Source of the DNA: Vicia villosa
Lineage: Eukaryota > Streptophyta > Magnoliopsida > Fabales > Fabaceae
Direction of reading: 5' to 3'
Length of the DNA: 64,000 nt
NCBI RefSeq assembly: GCF_029867415.1
Contig: NW_026705298.1
Span: 186,001 to 250,000 of the forward strand
Below the pieces are notes generated by a model, which was not told the origin of the DNA, ran no database searches, and was given only the letters and a program-made list of their open reading frames with translations. The position numbers were made by a program, and so were the translations under genes. This document shows positions 35,084-49,704 of this stretch, in pieces; position 1 is the stretch's first letter; every line of letters begins with the position of its first letter.

Positions 35084-35743
35084 GAAAGTTTAATGCAATT
35101 TATAACATGTGATTGTAATCAAAGGTTATACTTGTGCAATGGAGTTTGAAAATCCTCAATCATTCTTGTCACAATCAGGTTTACATAAATCTTTAAATTT
35201 TTAACATGAGTAGTCTACATGGTAAAGATAGGTCTTAGTTAGTTGTCAATGACTTCATTTAGTCCCCTTAGATGATAAGACCTTCTTACTCAATTATGCT
35301 TACGTTTAAAAGTTTTACCCTAATTTAAAGAATTCTAAGAAGTTGTTTTGAAAGAGATGAAGTTTAGAGAAACATTGTGTGTGTGAGCGTGCGTACATAA
35401 CTTTAATACGTTGAGAGTAACACTCATAATATCAAAAATTAATTTTGTATAAAAATAAATCACAGAAGCCAAGATCACAAGATGGACTTTTAACGTACTT
35501 TTATTTTTTTATGACATTCTTTAACATTTGATTTTTTAATCAATCATTAAAAACTTATTAATTTTTACTTGAATTCAAACTTTCTTCATCACTAGAAAAT
35601 ATGATTAGTTTAATATAAAAAATATAAAATAAGAATATATAAAAATTAATTTCTCTTATTACCTATTTTAAGAAAATTTCTATTTTATGAAAATATATAA
35701 AAATAAAAACTTAAAGAAAAAACAATTTCTATTTTATGAAGAG
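35084..35743. other. AT-rich flank of element C, no gene seen
   Basis: Low-GC sequence without coding frame or recognised repeat. It ends at the ATGAAGAG target duplication of the next MITE. Confidence 0.5.
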
Positions 35744-36018
35744 CAGGGCCGACCTTCCCCAAGTGCAGCATGAGCTGCAGCACTGGGCCTCAAATTTTGA
35801 GGGGCCGAAATATTTTTTTTAATTACAAAAGTAGTAGATTTTACACTTATTTTTCAAAAATAGATGTAAAATAATAATTTATTTTTCAGCATCAATCATT
35901 TTATATTATTTTTAAAAAAATAGATGTAAAATTATAATTTTTAAAATTGTATTTTCGTAAATTTAATCTTTATTTTTAAAATTTGAACGGGATCTCCAGA
36001 TTGATTGGGCCGACCCTG
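35744..36018. mobile_element. hAT MITE (275 bp), target duplication ATGAAGAG
   Basis: The ends read CAGGGCCGACC and GGGCCGACCCTG and are flanked by perfect 8 bp repeats ATGAAGAG (35736-35743 and 36019-36026), as for hAT elements. The interior is AT-rich and noncoding. Confidence 0.88.
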
Positions 36019-36026
36019 ATGAAGAG

Positions 36027-36830
36027 TAAGTATTGAGGAAGTGACGGATAACACTTACATTATTCTATTGTATACATTGTTTTCATAACTGCAAGATAAT
36101 TTTTTTTATAAGAGATAGAAACTTCAAGTCTATATTTCTAGTTACTACTATAGATAAACAAACTATTGTATAAATAAACTTTTTTTTGTTGCATAAAATA
36201 AACAAATAACTAAAGAGAAAGAGAAGATAGATAAAATATAAAATATGGGCTTGAAAATATATTTAGTCTATATGGAAATTAGGAATAAAAATAAATAAAA
36301 ATAGCTTTGAAAATCTAATAATTTTATTAGTTGTCTTCACTGTTGTAGTTGATACTGTTGTAGTTGATAATAATAGCATAGTCAATATGGCATCATTACT
36401 TGTACCAAAAATAGATGTTCCCAACTTCTGTTCTACCTATCTCTCATAGAAACACAGAAAAATGTGAACTCCTCATTGGGTGTTTCATGTTATTTTTCTT
36501 AAAGCTCTTTCGCATTTGTTCTAAGACATTATCAAATATATATAGAAAACAATTTTTTCCGCTACAGTTCATCATGCATACCTATATAATTATTAAAATA
36601 GGCTAAGAGAAATACTTAAAGAATTTTTTTTTAATAAAGCATTGCTTAAAGAATAAAAATATATAATGTATATGTGAAATTGTGTATTTATTGTATTAAC
36701 AAGTGATCCGTCAAGTACAAAACAATAAGTGTTTAGCTTGTATTTTACAAATAAATATCATTTTTGGTTTTTTTATACCAATTCTTAGGTTTGAATTAGA
36801 ATTGACTCAATCATATATAATGATTATTAA
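36027..36830. other. AT-rich, no gene seen
   Basis: Noncoding sequence with short GTAGTTGATA duplications around 36345-36372. No gene or element recognised. Confidence 0.5.
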
Positions 36831-36837
36831 GGTGAGA

Positions 36838-37115
36838 ATAAGGTACATTCATAAAAAAGGATGACCCAATATAGTTTTCATATTTATTACAGATTCTCTT
36901 ATCATTATCAGAAGTTAAGACACTCTAATTCGAAGATATACCAACATCAAAAAAGATTCCAACAAAACTAGGGGTAGCAGTCGAAGGCCCAAGATCGATA
37001 AGGTATATTCATAGAAAGGGATGACACATTTTCCATACTCACTACAGATTCTCTTATCATTATCAGAAGTCAAGACACCTCAATTCGAAGGTGGGCCAAC
37101 ATCCAAAAAGAATTC
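36838..37115. repeat. Two imperfect direct copies of a unit of about 115 bp
   Basis: The block at about 36838-36955 is repeated at about 37000-37115. Both contain ACAGATTCTCTTATCATTAT and a following AGAAGTYAAGACAC, ending in CCAACATC. About 45 unrelated bases separate them. The origin is unknown. Confidence 0.7.
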
Positions 37116-37116
37116 A

Positions 37117-37436
37117 GGTGGCAAAACAGACCCGACCTATTAGGCATGCTTGTTTTGTCTGCACTTTAGTGCGGCTAGGCCAAAGGTTTCAGCTCACATT
37201 CTCTAATGTGTCAGCGTTTGCCTTGTTTTTATTTTCGGGCTTTTATGGGCACATAGATTTACAATAATTTTTGTATTTTTAGGTCTAAAAAGAGCAGTGT
37301 CCATGGGCCCTCCCACCCCTACCCTCACTTTTAGTGCATGACGGGGTAAGGTTTTAGGCATGTATCCTCAAGTATGTCCGTCCAGCCCCGCATCATTATT
37401 TTGCGGGTTTTTGCGGGGCGGACATGTCTGTTTCCC
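37117..37436. mobile_element. hAT-like MITE, borders uncertain
   Basis: The ends read GGTGGCAAAACAGACC and GTCTGTTTCCCACC, forming inverted repeats of the GGTGGCAAAACGG type common in plant hAT MITEs. Arms contain GCGGGGCGGAC-type words. No convincing 8 bp target duplication was found. Confidence 0.55.
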
Positions 37437-38091
37437 ACCATTAAACAAAACGACTCTCTCGAACAAAGACAAAAACAGTTGATGAAGAGACAAGGTCAAT
37501 CCATGCGAAAAAAGTATATTCTTTTGATTATTTACTCATGATGGATACTATTTTCTTCAAGTGTGGAAAGGAAAGTGTTGTAGAACATGTAAATAACAAT
37601 GAAGCGGAAACAATGTCTTAAAGAAATGCAAAAACGGACTCTTCAAGAATCGTATGATGACTTACTAAAAGGAATAAACCCTATCAACGCTCCAAATTAC
37701 CTCGGTGAGACACTCAAGTGTTTTAGTTCCTAAAGATCGTTATGAGGGAACCTACGAAAAGACATTTGAATTATCGGGCGCATTAGAGGCACTAATTCCA
37801 AAAATAGTAATGTCTTTTCTTGGTTTTGCATTTTAGCTAAAGTAGTGACCGTCACAAATGAGGCGAATACAACAAACTCTTGCATTCTCATACAAAAATA
37901 AGGGCTTGAGGGGTATTTGCTCTGTACCGACTAGAATGGCCATCGGTTGACATCCCAAAGGAAGCAATTATTAGCTTAAATTACTCACATCACATGGGAA
38001 ACTACTCTGCGGAAGAGTATAAGAGATTCAAAGCCAACATACATCTAACGCTTCCCGCATCACATGCCTAGAGAATAACGGGTTGTTATAA

Positions 38092-39167
<1,076 letters not shown>

Positions 39168-39350
39168 TATAATTGCTCCTTTATATAAAGGACATACGCG
39201 CCCTAATTTTAGATAGACAATTTCAAATTCAAATGTCATTCACTCTTCTCCTTCACATATTGACTTGAGCGTTTGAGTGCTAACCTTGCAGGTCAACCGC
39301 TCCTCCACCGCATCTGAGACTCAGGTCCATTGTTGCCCATCACAACTATC

Positions 39351-41679
<2,329 letters not shown>

Positions 41680-42179
41680 GAAGAATTAGCACCATAAGAG
41701 TTTGTACATCTAACAAAGTTGAGGTCTTCTCAAAAGGAGGTGAACTTATTCTTCAGGTACTTGTCTTCTTGGGATAGATCACCGGTCTGATATATGTAGG
41801 ATTTTGGTGTCATCAAGAAGTGATTTTGTTGCCAAAATTTAGGGAATTTCAGTAAATAGTAAGGGGATCCCTTTTTGAATCTCATAGATACTCCCGTGAA
41901 CATTACTGGTAAGAGGCGTGGCTATGTAATATTTATTCTTGAAATTATTTAGACTATCAATGTATACCTCGAACATCTATGTACCTTGTTTAAAAGAGAG
42001 CAAGCCTTGACCCTAACCTGAGTTGGTCGAAGTTCGTTTGATATTGAAGAGTTGAAAGAATAGTGTCAAAGTTAAGATGTCTTTCATGTATTCACACTAG
42101 TATTGAAAAACTCTTGCATATGTCCAACTTACAAGATGCAATTGGGACAAGGTGATCCCCAAACACTACAACACAGAAG

Positions 42180-42600
42180 GGCTTTAAAAGCGCTTATTTT
42201 GGGCTACTAAAGCGCTTTAAAGCGCTGCCAAAGCCTGCGCTGCCGTAGGTAACGAAAGCGGTTTTGAAAGCACTCTGGTAGCCACCCCTATAAGAGCGTT
42301 TTTTCCAGAAAAGCGCTCTGGTAGCCCCCCTATAAGAGCGTTTTTTCCAGAAAAGCGCTCTGGTAGCCCCCCTATAAGAGCGCTTTTTCCAGAAAAAGCG
42401 CTTTGGTAGCCCCCCCTATAAGAGCGATTTTTCCATAAAAGCGCTCTGGTAGCCCCCCTATAAGAGCGCTTTTCCAAAAGCGCTTTCGTAGGTTGCGTTT
42501 TTTTTATTTTTTATGCTTTTTTTTTAAACTTAGGCAGCGCTTTTAGTAATAAAGCGCTTTAGTAGGTGGCCCTTTAAGAGCGTTTTTTAGAAGCGGTGTT
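42180..42600. repeat. CACTA-2 left subterminal repeat array
   Basis: About five units of 50-60 bases, each with GCTCTGGTAGCCCCCCTATA followed by AGAGCGTTTTTTCCAGAAAA-like sequence, plus scattered AAAGCGCTTT words. In En/Spm elements such motifs bind the element's own regulatory protein. The open frame over the array is a by-product of the repeat period. Confidence 0.85.
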
Positions 42601-42748
42601 GTTGCTAAATGAGGTATTTTAAAGTGCAACCTGTAATTTAAGCCTCCCAGTTCGACCTGTAATATTTTTGACCTGTAATATATTTTGAACCTGTAATATT
42701 TTCGACCTGTAATATATTTTCGACGATATATTTTCAACCATAGGTAGG

Positions 42749-42825
<77 letters not shown>

Positions 42826-42849
42826 TAATATAATACCATTATAATATCC

Positions 42850-42898
<49 letters not shown>

Positions 42899-43258
42899 TA
42901 TAGTTCCTGTCAAACAAACTAAATCATGTAAAGTATGATATATATACAGAAAGTTTCACATGTAACTAACTCATGTCAAACAAACTAAATCAGTAACATC
43001 AACAATATTATACTTCAAATATTGGCAACAGTATGAACAAAGTTAGTAACCATCCTAGAGTACTATAATATTATACTTCAAAAATTTGATCGTTTCCCGG
43101 CCTGGTCCTGCAAAGTATGAACAGAACAACACGGTCAATTAAAGGCTCAACAACAACAAAAACAAACATGAACCAACATCCACCAAAGAAACTCAAACAC
43201 AAAGTCATTATCAAAATAATGTATTCATAAAACTGTTCACACAATAATGTATTCATAC

Positions 43259-44224
43259 CTATATGAATAGTTGTTGTATATAAAATTGACACAAATCCTC
43301 TTTGATTTCTTCCAACTTAAGTCTCGTGTAAGAAGCATCATAGAAGTCGTCAAAGTACTACAGAACAAAAACATAATATGAATGATTTAGTTAAATGTAA
43401 TAAATTATAAGAAATTATCTTAAGTTATAAATCCATACCGTGATTGGAATCTCTAATTTATTCGTTTGAATGATTTCTTTCATAAACCTCAAAACATAGT
43501 ATCCGCAATCTGAACTGTTTCGCTGTATCGGACACTACATAGAAAAACAAATAAGATTTTATAGTTGACTTGTTTTATCAAGTAGCATAAATATTATAAG
43601 AAAAATTGTGAAAATTAATGTACCTGCCCTTTGATCCAAGTAATGTTGTTTGATTTAGTCCGGGATACCTGTGCGTCTCGTTGACTTTGGAACACTTGTA
43701 TTGATCTAACAAAAATATAAAAGCACATATTTAGATCAATCTCACAAATAATTAAATATATAAATATACACGAATATTTAGAACGATCACACTTACGTAT
43801 CAATCATTGTCTTCATATCCGGATAATTGGTCCACTCACCATCTACCGAATTCAGATAATATATCACTTCTCTTATAGGGTTGATAGCAAGCAACAACCA
43901 GTGTGCTCTATAAATTAAAACAATAGGTTATATGAAAATTTTGCTACGCAAAAGAAACGAAGATTAGATGAACCAAGAATGAGAAACTAACCCTACTGGT
44001 CGGGTATTATACGCCCAACATGTATAACTTCTATCAATTCCAAACCGTAGTAAATGCGATGCCAACTGATTCCCGTCAACCTTACCCCCATAACAGCAAC
44101 CCAAGCAAGGACACGCCATTCGAATTGGGTCTTCGGCGTGCGCAACCGCAAAATTAACGAATTCCCATACCCCTTTCTCGTACTCTTTCGACAATCGGTT
44201 TGAATTCATCCATGTTTTATCCAT
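43259..44224 (-). CDS. Spliced transposase-associated domain / Ulp1 (C48) protease fusion carried by CACTA-2
   Basis: Five exons on the minus strand keep one open frame of 206 codons: 44224-43992, 43907-43797, 43705-43624, 43534-43439 and 43357-43259. Every intron has GT...AG borders, and codons rejoin correctly at each junction. Residues 1-78 match the transposase-associated domain (MDKTWM, CPCLGC, HLLRFG, YTCWAY). The rest is the catalytic half of a Ulp1/SUMO-protease-like C48 peptidase: AHWLLLAINP, then QVSRTKSNN, then QRNSSDCGYYVLRFMKE with the expected Gln and Cys, ending FYIQQLFI. The usual catalytic Asp position after YYL is Asn. Both domains occur in plant CACTA elements, but normally with the TNP2 body or as separate genes. 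Here the join is an exon-exon junction with no transposase between, probably from an internal deletion. Expression and activity are not known. Confidence 0.75.
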
Positions 44225-46079
44225 GTCTTAATTAAGCTAAACAAATGCTTTTGCTTCTTGGTTTCTCTATCAGGTACTAAGGAATTCTGTCAAGATAAGA
44301 AATAGCTATCATCATTATGTCTTGATCAGAATACCTAATGAGATCCTATAAAGTGTGAATAATAGAAATAAATCTTTTCAAACCACTCAAGTCTTGAAAT
44401 AGAATGTTATGCAACTATAGTACAAAAATATACTACTGTGAATAAGCAACACTTAAGCAATACCTAATGAGATCCTATATCTTTCATATTGGTTAAGTTG
44501 GTAGTTAGCTAAAGATAGGAAGTTACAGTTGTCTCGATTGTTTGAGTCTCTAAAAGAAGACAGTACCTTATTTCAGCCTACCCCCGATTTCTTAAAGAAG
44601 ACATTACCTTATTTCAAGGTAATATAAGTCCACAAACCAAAAAAATGATTGAGAGACACTAAATTGAAATTAAATAGAACCATAAACAATATACTATAAG
44701 CAGAAAACAACAAACTATCAGCAAGAAGAAAGGGCTAGTAACCTGAGTTGGACTTGATGTGGGAGACGGGTAGGTTTGAATCGGCGTTGTACAAGTAGAA
44801 ACCAGAGGGCTTCAAAGTAACTGTAAAATTAAACACACACGATGCAGTTAAATACACCACTACTAACACAATATAAAAAAAACCCAATCTAGAACTCAAT
44901 TATTTAAAATGATATGAAATCAATTATCAATTAGCTAGAAACTACAAACACCCGAATTTACAAAACCGAAATGCTCAAATATGTTCTAGACTCAATTAGC
45001 TAGAACTCGATTTTTGAAAAATGCAGTAAGTAGTTCATATGTTCTAGACTTTTCGAATTTACAAAACCGAAATGCTCAAATATTTGGTTCTAGAAAAGTA
45101 TGCTTAAAATGATTTTATTACGTGTTAGATTGAACATATTAAAGTTAGTTTCTATACTGCAAAATATCTAGATGCTTTGGCTAGAGTTTTCCTTTCAAAA
45201 TATTATAACCTCCTCCTTAGACTTAAGATCGGTACACAATTGGAACTTAGCAAATTCAAAAAATTCACACTGTTTCATAAACCTTTTATTGCAAATAAAA
45301 TTCTGAATATGCCTCGGTATGAGACAGCAATTTTGATCCTCACAGACTGTAAAATCTATCAAAACATGTCCCACAGACCCTAATATACAAACAAAGCAAA
45401 ACTTACAAGGCTTTGACTATTTCAACTATTTCAATATTAGAAACTTGTAATACATTTAGTTTTTATATTCTAATTTTATACGTTGTTTTTTATTTCAGGT
45501 GATTCCGACATCATTAAGTCAATTCCTGAGCATTGAGTAATTTTGTCTATGCAATTTTTGTTTCATTGTGTTGAACATCGCAAACAAAGCAAAACTCAGC
45601 AAAATAATGTATCAAAACATATGCCACAGACCCTAATATACAAACAAAGCAAAACAGGGTTTGAAACCTCACTCTCATCCTTGATACCTCACTTTCATCT
45701 TCAACCTCACATCAGAATTAGGGTTTCAAATAACAACAAAATAGTGAAAGATGATAGAAGATTTACCTCCAAACGAATTCAAAGTTGTTGTTGCTGAGAG
45801 GAGATGTTGAGAACGAACGGTGTCGGCTGTGAACGAAGAAGAAAACGAACGGCGCCGGCTGTGAACGAAGAAGAAAACGAACGGCGACGGCGAACAAAAG
45901 GCAAGAAGAACGATGAAGAACGAACGACGACGGCCCTGTGGAGGTTGGCGGCGGCGGCGTCTTGTGAAGAACAGTGACTTCGTCTTTGTGAAGAAAAACA
46001 GTGAAGAAACGGTGAAGAATAATGAAAGACAAAACGCGTTTGTTTTAATTTGTTTTAAAAATTTTAATTTTAAAATGAG
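44225..46079. other. CACTA-2 interior without recognised gene
   Basis: Noncoding or unrecognised sequence. It includes an ACGAACGG(C/T)G-containing tandem repeat at about 45812-45895 and two similar GCTCAAATAT stretches near 44970 and 45075. It may include the promoter of the fusion gene just right of 44224. Confidence 0.5.
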
Positions 46080-46430
46080 CTACGCCAGCGCTTTTCAAAA
46101 GCGCTTTCATAGGTACCCTATACCGGCACTTTTTCTCTAAAAGCGCTTTCGTACCCTATACCTATACCAGCGCTTTTATAAAGCGCTTTCTTAATGTGCC
46201 CTATACCAGCGCTTTTAGAAAGCGCTCTTGTACCCACCCTTTACCAGCGCTTTTTAGAAAGCGCTCTCGTATCCCCCCCCCCCCCCTTTACCAGCGCTTT
46301 TTAGAAAGCGCTCTCGTACCCCCCCCTTACCAGCGCTTTTTTCCCTTGTTTTTTAGTTTTGTTTTTTGCGCAACCTATAGCAGCGCTTTTTCCAAAAGCG
46401 CTTTCGTAGATGCGCTGCTAAAAGACAAAT
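46080..46430. repeat. CACTA-2 right subterminal repeat array
   Basis: Six or more AGCGCTTTT/AAAGCGCT pairs separated by CCCTATACC-like spacers, mirroring the left array in inverted orientation. Confidence 0.85.
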
Positions 46431-46640
46431 TTGTTGTAGTGAAAGGAGTAAGTATCTCCACCACGAAATCATTAAAGGGTAGTTGAAAACCCATCCGAGA
46501 GAAAAAGGCACTTATGAAAGGGAAAAATACACCCCGCATAATGAATGCACAATCTTTTGTCATTCTTTTGAGGAAGGATCCCCTAATCAGAGGAAATGCC
46601 AACATTAGTGGAGGTGTTATCTAGGCCCCATTAGCCAGCA

Positions 46641-47245
46641 AACACAAAAACAGTGTCTTATGTCTCTTGATCTACCCAAAGAGTTCATCTTTGGCATCAT
46701 GAATATTTGTATTTTGACCTTTTTGGTCCCTTACGACTTTGGTATGAAAAGATAAAAAGAATGACCATAAGTACCATCACGTAACTTCAACCCTACTCAT
46801 CATCTAACATAATTTTCAGTTAGTTCACAACCAAAAGCACATCTATAAGCCCTAGTATGGGTCTGAGATTTACCCTCTCTCCTGAAATAATCTACATATT
46901 TTGAGTTCTAAGTTGGCTAAATGCAAGGTTTGGAAAGAAAAATCTCTACCTACTCCGAGAAAGGCTTCACTAAAAAAGAAGAAATGTCTGAAAAGAGGAA
47001 GGATAAGATAAGTCAAAGGCAAAAAAAAGTGCATAAAGAATGTAACTTTGTAGACGAGGAACACAAAAGTAAAGTTGATCATTTCCTCTACAGCAAGGAC
47101 TTGTGGGGAAACTATTTTAAACCGACCAAACTGCTCAACAAATTAGGCTAAAGAGTTTCACCCACTAAAAGTTGATGAATAAGTAGACCCTCGCCGAGAA
47201 TTTGGTCTTAATATTTTCACAACAATAACAGCTTCATGTCATATT
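46641..47245. other. No gene recognised between the Transposase_28 fragment and the LTR-like segment
   Basis: Probable element-internal sequence. Short frames on both strands have no family signal. Confidence 0.45.
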
Positions 47246-47840
47246 GTATGGACTTGGGGGACAACTGTTCTGAACGAGCAAAACAACCCATTAAAGTCGA
47301 CTCAATCCAAAGACTCAATTCAAAGTTTCACTCAGTTAAAGACAATGAACAGGTAAACCCTTACCAAGAAGTCGCACACTGAAGCTCTGCACTACTCTCA
47401 TCATAACTGATGCAATCAATCCAACAGCCTCCGACATTCTATGTCGCGCTCATCGAAGACAGTTTAATCGTCACTTGTATATAAACATGATCGCGTACCA
47501 CACTAAAGTATATTTTCATTCATTCTTACACATTACACCTCTATAGTCTCCCTTTAAAATATTAACTTTACAGATACACTCCTTTTTCTGTTTAGCAACG
47601 ACTCATGTCATCGTACTTGAGAATTTCTGCGATGACTTTTATCATCATCATCTTCTTCTTTTTTCTCGCATTCAAATGCTATTTATATTTTTATAAATAA
47701 ATAACAGAAGTCATCTTTTAATATCATGATACCTTATAAATCTCTTTCTTATATGATCTTTATGTTTGAAATTCGTTTGAACCACATCAATCTTAGAGTA
47801 AGTAGAATTTCATCCTGTTATTAGCCTTTTACTATTGAGT
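47246..47840 (+). repeat. Probable Ty3/gypsy LTR with following TGGCGACTC
   Basis: It begins TGTATGGACTTGGGGGACA, a start pattern common in Tat/Ogre-type LTRs, and has a TATA box (TGTATATAAAC at about 47476). Near 47839 the sequence TTGGCGACTC resembles the start of the tRNA-Arg primer site of Ogre/Tat elements, though the following bases diverge. Limits are approximate and there is no target duplication evidence. Confidence 0.5.
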
Positions 47841-48255
47841 TGGCGACTCAATTGTTACTCATTAAGCAATCAAAACAAGAAACATGAATATTAATGCCTC
47901 CAAACTCATTTTATATTTGTTATCTTGTTAGTTTTCTCCTAACAATATATACCCTCAACTTCAAGTGTAACATTCACTGTTATTGAAATTTTGAGCAATT
48001 TCCTAACATCAATCCACCAAAGATCACATACATATTAAGCCTGAACAAAATCATTAATCACAATAGCCAAAATAGTTCATAGCGTTTCGTGATTTGTAGG
48101 GTCAATCAAACATATTTGTCATCAACTTCAACCTTCAATATTTTGATTCATCATTCATATACAAACTGTGAATCTCTATTTTACGTGAAAAACTACACAC
48201 TCCAAAAACATAAAACTATAAAAGTCACACTATTAACTAATGCTCAATTACATAT
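47841..48255. other. Downstream flank of the WAG-like kinase
   Basis: AT-rich. It should contain the 3' UTR and polyadenylation region of the minus-strand kinase gene. Nothing else recognised. Confidence 0.5.
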
Positions 48256-49704
48256 TTACCTAATCTTATTACTATTATTAACATAACAATAATAACTATT
48301 ATTATTACTACAATTAGAAAGTAACTCAAATCTACCTCCTTTATTTCTCAATACACCTCCAAGTCTCTTCCACCACCCTCTCTTCCTCTTACTACTCCCA
48401 CAACTCAAACTCGAATCCGATTTTTTCCTCCTCATCAATCCCTTAACTTCAGGTGCCTTATAATTCCTTATCAAAGGCCACTTAATCCCGTCGAAAAACG
48501 GGTGCTGTTTAATATCCGTTGCGCCCCTGGCGCACCCGAGCCTCCTCCTCGGATCCTTCACTAACAACTTCTCTATCAAGTCTCTCGCTTCAATCATTCC
48601 GACTTCCTCATTCTCCGTCACATTGAACTTAACATCCGCGTTAGACGCTATATTGCGCAGCGTGCCCTCTTTGTTACACCCCTTAAACGGTGTCGTCCCG
48701 TATAAAAGCTCGTAGATAAAAACACCAAACGCCCACCAATCTACGCCATTACCGTGACCGTTGCCAGAAACAAGCTCCGGCGCTAAATACTCGTGCGTTC
48801 CCACGCACGACCGTGAGAACGCCATGGTTGGTTCTGCAACAAACTCAGCCGTTACTCTTGATCTTGATTTTGATTGTGATATGTTATAACTGAAACAACC
48901 GTAAGTGGGGTCCACGTGAGTTTTATGATTGGCTGCAAATTCAAATGTGGGTGCAACGTCAGCTTTGAAGCAGAGATCGAAATCCGAAAGCATGACGTGT
49001 CCGTCTTCACGCAGAAGAACATTCTCGGGTTTTAAGTCGCGGTAAACCACGCCGAGGGCGTGGAGATACTCGAGCGCGACGAGGATCTCCGCAGCGAAGA
49101 AACGCGCTGCGGAGAGTGTAAAGCGGTTTCCCGGTTGTTTACGGAGGAGAGAGTGGAGGTCTCCGCCGGGGCAGTAGTCGATCAGGAGGCAGGAGTAGTG
49201 AGAAACGTCGATACGCGCGTAGAGAGTCGGGAGAAAAGGATGATCCAGCATATGAAGGATTTCTGCTTCCGTTTCCGCGTGAGTTGATTTCTTGAGAGTG
49301 AGAAGGTCTTTATCAACAACTTTAAGAGCGAAGTTTGCACCGTCGTAGTCGCGGAGGCGGCAGAGGTAAACACGGCCGAGGTCTCCGGAGCCGAGGTGGC
49401 GGAGGAGCTTGATATGACGGAGATGGAGACGGCCGTCGGAGGAGAGATTTGTTGCGGCCTTGATTGCGGTCCAGTTGGGATCAGAGCTACGGTGGGGGCG
49501 GCGTGTGATTGAGGAGGAAAGGGTGGCTCCAGCAGCGGCTGAGGCGGTGGAGAGACGGTCGTTGAAGCTGAGAGCGAGGCTGCTTGTGCGGGCTAAGCTG
49601 GTGCGGGCGCTGGAGGAGGTGAAGGTGCGGTCGGTGGTGGTGCTGGTGAAACTGAGGTCGAGGTCGGAGTCTGGTGGTGGAAACAAAAATGTTGGTTCTT
49701 CCAT
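48256..49704 (-). CDS. AGC VIII serine/threonine kinase, WAG1/WAG2-like
   Basis: An intact, intronless frame of 482 residues from MEEPTFLF. The open frame reaches 63 codons further upstream, but that part would cover the TATA box and is not conserved-looking. A Ser/Thr-rich N-terminal region is followed by a kinase: GSGDLGRVYLCRL, ALKVVDK, YRDLKPENVLL, then DFDLCFK, where DFD replaces DFG as is diagnostic for plant AGC VIII kinases. Next come the family's insertion before the activation segment, CVGTHEYLAPELVSG, DWWAFGVFIYELLYG and RRLGCARGATDIKQHPFF. The short basic C-tail has WWKRLGG. WAG1, WAG2 and PINOID phosphorylate PIN auxin efflux carriers and so steer polar auxin transport at the plasma membrane. 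WAG-like is favoured over PINOID by overall similarity seen by eye. Confidence 0.92.
   Translation of the reverse strand: MEEPTFLFPPPDSDLDLSFTSTTTDRTFTSSSARTSLARTSSLALSFNDRLSTASAAAGATLSSSITRRPHRSSDPNWTAIKAATNLSSDGRLHLRHIKLLRHLGSGDLGRVYLCRLRDYDGANFALKVVDKDLLTLKKSTHAETEAEILHMLDHPFLPTLYARIDVSHYSCLLIDYCPGGDLHSLLRKQPGNRFTLSAARFFAAEILVALEYLHALGVVYRDLKPENVLLREDGHVMLSDFDLCFKADVAPTFEFAANHKTHVDPTYGCFSYNISQSKSRSRVTAEFVAEPTMAFSRSCVGTHEYLAPELVSGNGHGNGVDWWAFGVFIYELLYGTTPFKGCNKEGTLRNIASNADVKFNVTENEEVGMIEARDLIEKLLVKDPRRRLGCARGATDIKQHPFFDGIKWPLIRNYKAPEVKGLMRRKKSDSSLSCGSSKRKRGWWKRLGGVLRNKGGRFELLSNCSNNNSYYCYVNNSNKIR

Larger units (their letters stand above)
42164..46441 (-). mobile_element. CACTA-2 DNA transposon (4278 bp), target duplication AAA
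   Basis: The ends are CACTACAACA (42164) and TGTTGTAGTG (46441), perfect over ten bases, flanked by AAA at 42161-42163 and 46442-46444. Both subterminal regions are dense in AGCGCTTTT motifs arranged in short tandem units. The interior has a five-exon minus-strand gene for a transposase-associated/Ulp1 fusion but no TNP2 body, so it is non-autonomous for transposition. TA microsatellites lie at 42752-42824 and 42855-42892. The insertion splits a Transposase_28-like ORF. Confidence 0.92.
41680..46640 (-). pseudogene. Transposase_28-like (putative gypsy-type transposon domain) ORF, split by CACTA-2
   Basis: On the minus strand, 46640-46442 translates with SRMGFQLPFNDFVVEIL, and after removal of CACTA-2 the homology continues at 42163-41680 with FFQLFNIKRTSTNSG, MFEVYIDSLNNFKNKYY and a GIPLLFTEIP block. 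Together these match the PF04195-type domain. Stops and frame changes are present on both sides. Such ORFs are known in antisense orientation near the 3' end of Tat-lineage gypsy elements, which would fit the plus-strand LTR at about 47246. That link is inference. Confidence 0.65.

Noticed and set aside
42217..42477. Open frame with repeated SYRG/ALIGG units
   Set aside because: It is the CACTA-2 subterminal repeat array read in one frame.
42600..42900. Phased TA tracts as a CRISPR-like or centromeric array
   Set aside because: They are plain dinucleotide runs without spacers or a higher-order unit.
45763..46140. Arg/Pro-rich frames on both strands near the right end of CACTA-2
   Set aside because: They overlap a short tandem repeat and the subterminal array, with no domain signal.
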